Source of the DNA: SZUA-309 sp965230005
GTDB taxonomy: Bacteria > Pseudomonadota > Gammaproteobacteria > Pseudomonadales > Azotimanducaceae
Length of the DNA: 64,000 bases
NCBI GenBank assembly: GCA_965230005.1
Contig: OZ245934.1
Location: 4,960,001-5,024,000, forward strand
Direction of reading: 5' to 3'
The translations under genes and the position numbers were made by a program. Positions 50,531 through 58,159 of the stretch are shown here, in pieces; position 1 is the first letter of the stretch; every line of letters starts with the position of its first letter. Under the pieces are notes generated by a model that was not told where the DNA came from, ran no database searches, and was given only the letters and a program-made list of their open reading frames with translations.

Positions 50531-51964
50531 GGGGAATCGGGCGATGATCTTGCGATAACGTTCTGCTTCCGGCTGCCGATCGGCGGCCTGGAGGCTGTTC
50601 GCCAGGGCGTTCAGATACTGCTTCAGTCCCTCGTCGAAACGTTTCGTCTTCAGCATGAGCTCGGCGACCACCGTTGCGCTCTGCAGTCGGTCAGTGCGGG
50701 CGAAGAGCAGGCCGAGATTGCGCAGCACTTTTGTCTGCTTGAAGACGGGCTTCGGGTGCTCGGCATCGTGGTAGCTTTCAAAGGTGTCCTCGATGAAGGC
50801 GGCGAGTGCGGCGTCCTTGACGCCCGCCGGGGCCATGGCCAGGACCCGGAGCACGGCTTTATGGTAATCGGGTTTGTCGGCATCCCGGCGCAGAATGTTC
50901 AGATACTGAGTCCAGATGCCGAGCGCCTCCGGGCGCTGCTCGAGGAGGCGTTCTGCGACCGTTCGCGCCCGCTCGAAGTTGAACTCGTCGAGGAGTTCTT
51001 CGAGTTTCAGCACCTCGCGATTCCAATCGTCTTCCCGGGCGCCTTCCTCGAGGTATTCCTCGTCCACGCCGCGCTTCAGGAACGACAGCGCCAGGCCACC
51101 GGCAACGCCGCCGAGCAGGCCGCCGATGTGTGCCAGATAGGCGACGTTGTCGTCGCTGAAGAACTGACCGTGGAGCTCTTTGGCGAGCCAGAACGGGAAG
51201 ATGGCGAGGGCCGGGGCGCGGAACTCTCCGAACCAGACCCCGAAGTTGTAGAAGAAACGGATCTTCCGCAAGCGGTAAACGGCGATGTAGGCCCCCATGA
51301 GGCCCGAGACGGCGCCGGAGGCGCCAATGGTTGGGATGTAGCTGTCCGGTTGCAGGGCAATGGACAGAAACGAGGAGGCCAGCCCGGTCAGGTGGTAGAG
51401 CACGAGATAGTTGAGTGAGCCGATCGAACGTTCCAGGGAGAATCCGAACAGGAACAGAAACACCATGTTGCCGAAGAGATGCCAGACGTCACCGTGCAGA
51501 TACGCGTTGGTAAAGACGGTGAGCGCCGACGGCTTGGCCGGCACGAGACCGAGGCCGATGCTGCTGTATTCGGCGCGGAGTGACTCGAAGCGGTCCCGAT
51601 CGCCGCGCCAGGTGCGTGGCGCGTCTTCGGGCGGGTGCTCACGCAGATAGGCGTCGAAGGCGAGATCCCAGAAGATGGAGATCTGAAGCTCTTCCAGATC
51701 CCGAGGGGGTAGAGCTGCCTCAACCGGAACCGGCTCACCGGCGGCCTCTGATTTCAGAACCTCCTGATGCCAGTAGTCGCCGTAGGCCCGCGCTTCGATC
51801 TCTAGCAACGCGTGCGCTTCGTAGAATTCGTAGGCCTGGTCGATGGCTTCTTCATCGGGGCCGAGCATGCCGAAGTAGACGAGCGTGTTGACGAGAATGA
51901 GCGCGAGCGTCACCACCGGCGGGCGGCGCCAGTCGACCTTGTTCTCTATGGGCAGAATCAGCAT
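50510..51964 (-). CDS. Rhomboid-family intramembrane serine protease with helical C-terminal domain
   Basis: 484 residues. The rhomboid core is clear: HLFGNMVFLFLFG (H-x-x-x-N), TIGASGAVSGLMGAYIAVY (catalytic Ser in G-A-S-G) and YLAHIGGLLGGVAGGL (catalytic His). A long insert sits between helix 1 and the core (residues ~35-155). The C-terminal ~190 residues form repeat helices (NFERARTVAERLLEQRPEALGIW; ARTDRLQSATVVAELMLKTKRFDEGLKQYL) like TPRs. It should cleave membrane proteins within the bilayer. The natural substrate is unknown; the convergent zinc-finger protein with a similar tail is a candidate partner. Confidence 0.9.
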   Translation of the reverse strand: MLILPIENKVDWRRPPVVTLALILVNTLVYFGMLGPDEEAIDQAYEFYEAHALLEIEARAYGDYWHQEVLKSEAAGEPVPVEAALPPRDLEELQISIFWDLAFDAYLREHPPEDAPRTWRGDRDRFESLRAEYSSIGLGLVPAKPSALTVFTNAYLHGDVWHLFGNMVFLFLFGFSLERSIGSLNYLVLYHLTGLASSFLSIALQPDSYIPTIGASGAVSGLMGAYIAVYRLRKIRFFYNFGVWFGEFRAPALAIFPFWLAKELHGQFFSDDNVAYLAHIGGLLGGVAGGLALSFLKRGVDEEYLEEGAREDDWNREVLKLEELLDEFNFERARTVAERLLEQRPEALGIWTQYLNILRRDADKPDYHKAVLRVLAMAPAGVKDAALAAFIEDTFESYHDAEHPKPVFKQTKVLRNLGLLFARTDRLQSATVVAELMLKTKRFDEGLKQYLNALANSLQAADRQPEAERYRKIIARFPKAQALS

Positions 51965-52034
51965 GAAGCCATGCTAAGGGGCTGCGGCGCTTTCTCCGGT
52001 ATCCGGAACGTTCAACTATGACGTGGTTCGCAGC

Positions 52035-52069
52035 GGAAAGCGGAAGTACGCGCCGATAGGCCGCTTTCC
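52035..52069. repeat. Long-loop inverted repeat between minus-strand genes
   Basis: GGAAAGCGG (52035-52043) and CCGCTTTCC (52061-52069) are exact reverse complements around 17 bases. It lies between the stop of the Tat-exported dehydrogenase subunit gene (52115) and the start of the rhomboid gene (51964). It could be a terminator for the dehydrogenase operon or an operator for the rhomboid gene; no T-run is present. Confidence 0.45.
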
Positions 52070-52114
52070 CGGTCGGTTGAGACGCCTCGGGTGAGACCCC
52101 GCCCTCAGCACGGA

Positions 52115-52801
52115 TCAGTCGAGGCCGAGCTCCTTGAGGATCGTCTCCAGGTGGGCACGCGCGGTCTGATCCGGGCCCGGATAGTTACCGGCGATGGGAA
52201 CGTTGCCTTCGTAGCCGAGTTCGCGCCAGCCAGCAGGGCTTGAATAGTAGATGCCTGTCATCAGCAGTCGCAGGCGATCGAAGAAGCGCCTTGGCGCCGC
52301 GAGATCCTGCCGCTGGTCCCGTTCCGGAAAGGCAATGTCATCAATGATGGTCAGCTGCTGAGGTGCCTTGAGCGCGACAAAGCCGGATCCGAAACGGCGT
52401 GCGGCTTCCGCGTCCAGCCAGCGGAAGCCCTGAAGGACCGTGTCGCGATCGGTCTGCTGCACGGGATAGGGCGCGCTCAGCCACTCATCGAGCACGTCCA
52501 CGGCACCGATTTCCGTAGCGGCGGGTGAATCACCTTCCCGGGGCAGCAGAATGTCGGCGAGGGTGCTGGCGAGGGCGCGTTCGGACTCGCTGAGGGTATT
52601 GGGCCATGGCACGGGCCGGGGATGCAGCAGGTCTGGATCCGTGCCATAGCCCGGCGCGTTGATGGGTGCCAGCGGCTCCGCGGGGAATGGCGCGGCTACG
52701 GACTCGGTAGCCGCTGCGAAGCTGAAGGGCAGGCTGCCGACGCCAGACAACAACGCTGCACGACGCAGCGCTTCCCGACGGCTGAGGCGCCGACCGTTCA
52801 C
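52115..52801 (-). CDS. Gluconate 2-dehydrogenase subunit 3-family protein, Tat-exported
   Basis: 228 residues from GTG 52801, which overlaps the GMC gene stop (GTGA). Longer frames lie inside that gene. The N-terminus NGRRLSRREALRRAALLSGVGSLPFSFAAA is a twin-arginine signal (S-R-R-x-A-L). The mature part, LSESERALASTLADILLPREGDSPAATEIGAVDVLDEWLS, is the subunit 3 signature. This small subunit carries its flavoprotein partner to the periplasm by the Tat route. Confidence 0.85.
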   Translation of the reverse strand: MNGRRLSRREALRRAALLSGVGSLPFSFAAATESVAAPFPAEPLAPINAPGYGTDPDLLHPRPVPWPNTLSESERALASTLADILLPREGDSPAATEIGAVDVLDEWLSAPYPVQQTDRDTVLQGFRWLDAEAARRFGSGFVALKAPQQLTIIDDIAFPERDQRQDLAAPRRFFDRLRLLMTGIYYSSPAGWRELGYEGNVPIAGNYPGPDQTARAHLETILKELGLD

Positions 52802-54489
52802 AGCGCACCTCGCTCGAGCGCCCGGCCGAGCTGGTCCGCGTTGCGCATGGCGAGCGTCATGATGGTCAGTGTGCAGTTCTTGTGCGGGTTCGAGGCGAAG
52901 ACGCCGCCATCCATCACGAACAGGTTCCGGTGGTCCCAGCATTGACCCCACTCGTTGGTCACAGAAGTTTTTGGATCGCTCCCCATGCGCGTGGTGCCCA
53001 CTTCATGAATGATCTCGCCGCCTTTCTTGATGAGTTCTTCCGGCGTCGCATCCGGGTCTCGCAGCGTGCCGCCCATGGTCGCGAACAGGCGCCTGGCCGT
53101 GGCCTGGCCATGTGCCACCTGGCGGAGTTCCTGCTCGGACCAGCGCCAGTGAAAGCGGGGCACCGGGATGCCGAAGCGATCGGTAAGCGTCGGATCGATG
53201 TCCATGTAGCAGTTTTCGCTCGGAACCATTTCTCCGCGGAGGGCCAGACCCATGGCGGCGCCGTAGCGGCGGCGCACCCGTTCCTTCAGCGCGGTGCCGT
53301 AGCCTGCCGCGGTGCGCCCGATCCCCATACCAGGCGCGCCGAAGCCGCCGCCGAGTTCGAAGTGGTAGCCGCGGGAGAAATCCAGCTCCCCACGCGCCTG
53401 GGCCTCGTGGCCCCACCAGGGAATGAACAGATGATTCGAGGTATTGCCGTCTTCGTTGTAACGCGGACGGCCTTCCAGAGCGGGAATGTGTGCTGAGAAG
53501 TTCGCGCCGGTGGAGTCGAGAAGGTTTCTTCCCACCTGGCCGCTCGAATTCGCGGCACCGCCGGGCAGTCTCCCGGTCGCGGAATTGAGCAGGATCCGGG
53601 CCGTTTCGCAGGCGCTGGCGGCGAGCACCACGGCGCGCGCAGGGAGCTGCTTCGTCGCTCCGGACCGTCGCTCGACGAAAGCAACGGATTCAACAAGGCC
53701 GTCGGTGTTGACGGCAACGGACCGGACCATGGCATCGGTGACGATCTTCAGATTTCCGGTGGCCTCGGCCAGCGGCAGAAGCGACGTTGGCGTCTGAAAA
53801 GCCGCGCCGATGCTGCATCCGCGGCCGCAAGGGGTGGCGTAGAAGCAGGCCTGGCGGTCGTCCAGGGGACGGGTGAGCACGGCGCGTCGCATCGGCGCGG
53901 TTGGAATACCCAGGCGAGCAGCGGCGGCGGCGAGCAGAAGTTCCGGCACCCGGGGTGCGGGCGGCAGCTGCAGAACGCCGGGCCCCGAATCGGGCACATC
54001 ATCGAGGCCCGGGTTATTGCCCGAAACCCCCACAAGGGCTTCCGTCGCGTCATACCAGGGGGCGAGATCCTCGTAGTCCATGGGCCAGTCAACGCCGAAG
54101 CCGTCGCGACTCGCTGCCTTGAAGTCGTGGGGGCTGAATCGGAGCGAGAAGCGCCCCCAGTGATTGGTTCGACCGCCGAGCATTCGCGCTCGCCACCAGA
54201 GAAACTCGGTGCCCTCGCCGGTGCTGTAGGGTTCGCCGGGCACCTGCCAGCCGCCATCCACCGTGGCGTCGTAGAAACCGAAGGGTTTGTCCGGGGTGCC
54301 GACCCCCCGGAGCGGCGCATCGGCGGATGTCTGGAACATCGGCGTTTCTTCGACCGGATCGTAGTCGCGCCCCGCTTCCAGCAGCAGCACACGATGGCCC
54401 GTCGTCGCCAGCCGGTGGGCGGCCATGGCGCCGCCGGCACCAGAACCGACCACCAGCACGTCGTAGGCGAAACCCTGGTATTCGTTCAT
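52798..54489 (-). CDS. GMC-family FAD dehydrogenase, large subunit
   Basis: 563 residues. The FAD-binding start is YDVLVVGSGAGGAMAAHRLATTGHRVLLLEAGRD. The end carries HEVGTTRMGSDPKTSVTNEWGQCWDHRNLFVMDGGVFASNPHKNCTLTIMTLAMR, with the conserved active-site His and Asn of gluconate/fructose/sorbitol-type dehydrogenases. It lacks its own signal peptide and so probably rides on the Tat subunit encoded immediately downstream. The third, cytochrome c subunit normally found in this complex is not seen nearby. Confidence 0.9.
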   Translation of the reverse strand: MNEYQGFAYDVLVVGSGAGGAMAAHRLATTGHRVLLLEAGRDYDPVEETPMFQTSADAPLRGVGTPDKPFGFYDATVDGGWQVPGEPYSTGEGTEFLWWRARMLGGRTNHWGRFSLRFSPHDFKAASRDGFGVDWPMDYEDLAPWYDATEALVGVSGNNPGLDDVPDSGPGVLQLPPAPRVPELLLAAAAARLGIPTAPMRRAVLTRPLDDRQACFYATPCGRGCSIGAAFQTPTSLLPLAEATGNLKIVTDAMVRSVAVNTDGLVESVAFVERRSGATKQLPARAVVLAASACETARILLNSATGRLPGGAANSSGQVGRNLLDSTGANFSAHIPALEGRPRYNEDGNTSNHLFIPWWGHEAQARGELDFSRGYHFELGGGFGAPGMGIGRTAAGYGTALKERVRRRYGAAMGLALRGEMVPSENCYMDIDPTLTDRFGIPVPRFHWRWSEQELRQVAHGQATARRLFATMGGTLRDPDATPEELIKKGGEIIHEVGTTRMGSDPKTSVTNEWGQCWDHRNLFVMDGGVFASNPHKNCTLTIMTLAMRNADQLGRALERGAL

Positions 54490-54499
54490 GAAAGTCCCC

Positions 54500-55645
54500 T
54501 CAACGGCCTGCGCACTCTTCGAGGCTCACGTGGCTGAAATCGTGCACCGGCGCCGTTTCTTCCGCGATGACGGTCTGCATGCCTTCCCATTCGTCCCACA
54601 TGTTTGTCAGCGCCTGTTTTGAGCGCTCCCAGGGATTGTTGCCGGCTTCGAAGTCCAGCCATTCCCCCATCTGGCCGCGATCGGGATGGTCGCTGACGCC
54701 AGTCACCCGGACCCCCGGCTGCCGGGCTTTGTTGCGGATCCGGAAGATCATGTTCTTCCTCGACTCCGTGCCCGCCTCGTTGCGGGTCGCCGTGTGCGGC
54801 ATCTGGAAAATGGTGATGGCGGCATCGCCCGGTTCCATTCTGATCGGTGTGGGCCGTGGCCAGGGTCGACCGTCGGGCGTGCATTCTGGTGGAGCGTCGT
54901 CCAGGGCCATCAGCTTTTTCTGCACCGCGTCCGGCAGATAGACGTGACCGGCACCGTTCGGTGCGCCGTAGTCGAAGCGCGGCCAGCCCGGCCCCTCGGG
55001 ACCGATCTTGCCGCTTTGCTCAAATTGCCAACGATAGAACTGTTCGAGGACGTGGTGGCCACCGGGAATGAGCGAGGTCTGACCGACGCCGTCGTCCATC
55101 TGATCATTGAGAGGCACGATGCAGAAGGTGGTGAAGCTGCCAACGGCCAGGGTCATGGCCGGGTCCTGAAAGAGCGGGTCGGTGTTTGAGCCGATCACGT
55201 CCGCTGAGCGACCGATGTCGCCCTTCGGGCCTGAAGCAATCATCTTGCGGTAGATGTCGTCGGAATTGCCGGTGAGCGGTTCCTGGGGCGTTGGCGCCGT
55301 GAACAGGCCTTCGGCGTGCATGCCGTGGCCGTAGTAGGGCAGGTCGCGATCGCGATAGCCGAGAGCCGTATAGAAGTCGCCGGGCTCACTGCGCTTGATG
55401 ACGCCGACCTGAACCCGGCTTGGCGGATCGAACTGACCCATGACCTCGTTCAGGATCGGCGTGACGTCGGAACGGTTGACCAGATCCGTCAGCGCCTCGG
55501 CGCCAGACAGGTTTTCACCCTTCTCGGCGGCGTTGATACGCGCCCGCGCCGCATCCACCAGGGACTGGCTGACCGCGTTCTTCAGGATCAGATAACCATC
55601 CTGAAAAAGCTTAAGTTTCTGTGCCGGCGTCAGGCTCGTGGGCAT
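54500..55645 (-). CDS. PhyH-like protein with doubtful iron site
   Basis: 381 residues from the ATG at 55645 (MPTSLTPAQKLKLFQDGYLILKNAVSQ). The PhyH core is recognisable: IVPLNDQMDDGVGQTSLIPGGHHVLEQF, and a distal His/Arg pair in MPHTATRNEAGTESRKNMIFRIRN. The first His of the His-x-Asp pair appears to be missing: the aligned segment reads DPLFQDPAM (Phe for His). MHAEGLF upstream may be an alternative. Activity as a 2-oxoglutarate oxygenase is thus uncertain. It is 10 bases from the GMC gene, so it belongs to that operon. Confidence 0.7.
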   Translation of the reverse strand: MPTSLTPAQKLKLFQDGYLILKNAVSQSLVDAARARINAAEKGENLSGAEALTDLVNRSDVTPILNEVMGQFDPPSRVQVGVIKRSEPGDFYTALGYRDRDLPYYGHGMHAEGLFTAPTPQEPLTGNSDDIYRKMIASGPKGDIGRSADVIGSNTDPLFQDPAMTLAVGSFTTFCIVPLNDQMDDGVGQTSLIPGGHHVLEQFYRWQFEQSGKIGPEGPGWPRFDYGAPNGAGHVYLPDAVQKKLMALDDAPPECTPDGRPWPRPTPIRMEPGDAAITIFQMPHTATRNEAGTESRKNMIFRIRNKARQPGVRVTGVSDHPDRGQMGEWLDFEAGNNPWERSKQALTNMWDEWEGMQTVIAEETAPVHDFSHVSLEECAGR

Positions 55646-55758
55646 GGCGGCCTCCCCTAAAACTCCCGACTTCAACATAGAACGCCGCCGGATCCGAGTA
55701 AACGGCAGCGCCAGGCGCTATAATCAGTGCGTCCGTAGCCACGCCACATGGAGAGCCG

Positions 55759-56811
55759 GTGGACGCCGTTTCAAGACGGGGCTACGAGTCCCTCACCTAT
55801 CGATTCGAAGACGAAGCCCCGGAGCCGGGGGCTGCCACCGAGGTCGCCGACGGCGTCTGGTGGATCCGCATGCCCATGCACGGGCGTCTGAACCACATCA
55901 ATGTCTGGCTGCTGCGCGACGGGCCCGGCTGGACCATCGTGGATACGGGCATTTACGACGAGGCGGTGAAAGGCCACTGGGAGACGATCTTCGAGCGCTA
56001 CCTGGATGGCCGACCGGTCACCCGCGTGATCTGCACCCACCTGCACACGGACCACACCGGTCTCGCCGGCTGGCTCACGGAACGTTGGGACTGCCCGCTC
56101 TGGATGAGTCGCGCCGACTTCTACATGTGTAAGGTCATGGCCGCAGATCGCCCTGCGGACGTGCCGGAGGACGCCATCCGTTTTTATCGCCGCGCGGGCT
56201 TCACGGAAGATCGTCTGGACCGCTACCGGCAGCGTTTCGGCCAGTTCGGTGCCAGCATCGCGCCGCTGCCCGCCGGCTATCGGCGCATCAGCGACGGTCA
56301 ATACATCGATATCGACGGCCGCGAATGGCGCGCTGTGATCGGCCATGGCCATGCACCGGAGCATGTCTGTCTGTACTGCCCGGAGCTCAAGCTCATCATC
56401 GGCGGCGATCAGCTGCTGCCGAAAATCACGCCGAACGTCAGCGTGCAGCCCTCGGAGCCCCACGCAGACCCACTTCGGGAGTGGATCACCTCCTGCGACC
56501 GCTTCCGGGAAGTTCTGCCGCCGAATCTGCTCGTGCTGCCGGCGCATGAATTTCTCTACGAAGGGCTTCATGAACGGCTCACGGCACTCATCGACTGGCA
56601 CGAGGTGGCCCTCGAGAAGCTCTACGACCTCTGCGAAGAGCCGAAGCGGGCCGTCGATACTTTTCCCGCCCTCTTCAAGAGCGCCATCAACGATTACAGC
56701 TTCTTCCCGGCTACCGGCGAAGCCATCGCCCACCTCCACTGCGCCCTCGGTCGACGCATGCTGACCGTGGAGGAGGATGCGCAAGGGGTCGCGTGGTGGC
56801 GTCAGGCCTGA
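55759..56811 (+). CDS. Metallo-beta-lactamase-fold hydrolase
   Basis: 350 residues from GTG 55759 with GGAGAG ahead. Metal motifs: THLHTDHTG (H-x-H-x-D-H), GHGHAPEH, GGDQLLP and LPAHEF, all in the usual order for a two-zinc or two-iron site. A C-terminal helical domain (~residues 260-350) resembles that of glyoxalase II/CoA-thioesterase-like members. It probably hydrolyses a thioester or lactone. Divergent from the PhyH/GMC operon and overlapping the following transporter gene by 19 bases, hence coupled to it. Confidence 0.85.
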   Translation: MDAVSRRGYESLTYRFEDEAPEPGAATEVADGVWWIRMPMHGRLNHINVWLLRDGPGWTIVDTGIYDEAVKGHWETIFERYLDGRPVTRVICTHLHTDHTGLAGWLTERWDCPLWMSRADFYMCKVMAADRPADVPEDAIRFYRRAGFTEDRLDRYRQRFGQFGASIAPLPAGYRRISDGQYIDIDGREWRAVIGHGHAPEHVCLYCPELKLIIGGDQLLPKITPNVSVQPSEPHADPLREWITSCDRFREVLPPNLLVLPAHEFLYEGLHERLTALIDWHEVALEKLYDLCEEPKRAVDTFPALFKSAINDYSFFPATGEAIAHLHCALGRRMLTVEEDAQGVAWWRQA

Positions 56812-58157
56812 AGGAAGCGGCATCAGGCGGGAGCGAAGCGGACGGCGCAGGGGATTCCGGCACTGGCCGTAAGCGCTTTCTCGGCTGGCGCATGGTTGGC
56901 GTGGCCTTTTTCGTCGACTTTGTCGCCGTTGGCTTCTTTTTCTATTCCTACGGCGTGTTCTTTAAGGCCATCGCCGCGGAGTTTGGTGATTCCAGACTCG
57001 GGGTGGCACTGGGTCTGACGGTGACCAATGCCGTAGGTGCCATTGCCGCGCCGCTGGTGGGCCGGGCCCTCGACCGGTACCCGCTGCGACGCGTCATCGG
57101 TGTCGGGGCCACGTCCATGGCCCTGGGCTTCCTCGCCTTGAGTCAGGTGCAGACGCAGCTGCAGTTCTATCTGGTGCTCGGACTGTTCATCGGTTTCGGG
57201 GCGAGCAGCATGGGGAATCTCGCCACGAGCAAGCTTGTCGCTAACTGGTTTGAACGAAAACGGGGCACGGCCCTCGGGATCGCAGCCACCGGCGTGTCCC
57301 TCTCCGGTGTGGTCATGCCTTACATTTCAGCGGAGATCATCGGCCTCTATGGCTGGCGCAACGGTTTTCTCGTCTACGGACTTTTCACCTTCTTCGTCGT
57401 CGTGCCTCTCGTGCTGCGCCTGGTCATCTCCCGGCCGGAAGATGTGGGGCTCCGACCTGATGGCGCCCTGAAGCTGAGCGACGGTGGTGCGAGCAGCGCC
57501 GGCCCGGTCCGACCTCGTCTGTCCATGCGCGACGTCAGCCGGAGCCGTAACTTCTGGGTGATCGTGCTCACTTTCTCCCTCATGTTCTGCTGCATGAGCA
57601 CCACGCTCACGCACATGGTGCCGCGGCTCACGGACATGGGTCACGACCTGTCTCTGGCTTCGCTCGTCATGTCGCTCTGCGCGGGCCTGGGCGTGGCCGG
57701 CAAGCTCAGCTTCGGCTGGCTCGGCGACAAACTGCCGGTCCGGCGCATCATGCTGCTGATCATCGTCGTGCAGTTCGCCGGGCAGATGATCATGTTCCAG
57801 TCGGAAGCTCTGGCCTGGTTTGCCCTCGGCGCGGCACTTTTCGGCTATGGCGTCGGCGGCGTTGTCCCCATGCAGGGCAACGTGGTCGGTAAAACCTTCG
57901 GCTCGGAACGCTTCGGCGCGGTGCTCGGCCTCATGCGTCCGGCCATGTTCCCGATTCAGATTCTCGGCGTGCCCTTCGCCGGCTGGATCTTCGATACCAC
58001 TGGCTCCTATGCGCTCGCCTTCCAGAGTCTCTTCGTGCTCTATGCGCTGGCGGCGCTGGCCATCACCTTCTACCGCGCGCCCGTGCAGACACCTGTGGAA
58101 GCACTGGCCGACCCGGACGACGAGCTGGACCCCGTCGAGGAGCAAGCCGGCGCCTGA
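56793..58157 (+). CDS. MFS transporter, monocarboxylate-porter-like
   Basis: 454 residues from GTG 56793, overlapping the hydrolase gene; AAGGGG is correctly spaced. Twelve membrane helices; the head FLGWRMVGVAFFVDFVAVGFFFYSYGVFFKAIAAEFGDSRLGV is typical of the MCT/OFA branch, as is NWFERKRGTALGIAATGVSLSG in the middle. The cargo is likely a carboxylate. The coupling suggests that it imports a compound handled by the hydrolase (inference). Confidence 0.85.
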   Translation: MVASGLKEAASGGSEADGAGDSGTGRKRFLGWRMVGVAFFVDFVAVGFFFYSYGVFFKAIAAEFGDSRLGVALGLTVTNAVGAIAAPLVGRALDRYPLRRVIGVGATSMALGFLALSQVQTQLQFYLVLGLFIGFGASSMGNLATSKLVANWFERKRGTALGIAATGVSLSGVVMPYISAEIIGLYGWRNGFLVYGLFTFFVVVPLVLRLVISRPEDVGLRPDGALKLSDGGASSAGPVRPRLSMRDVSRSRNFWVIVLTFSLMFCCMSTTLTHMVPRLTDMGHDLSLASLVMSLCAGLGVAGKLSFGWLGDKLPVRRIMLLIIVVQFAGQMIMFQSEALAWFALGAALFGYGVGGVVPMQGNVVGKTFGSERFGAVLGLMRPAMFPIQILGVPFAGWIFDTTGSYALAFQSLFVLYALAALAITFYRAPVQTPVEALADPDDELDPVEEQAGA

Positions 58158-58159
58158 GC

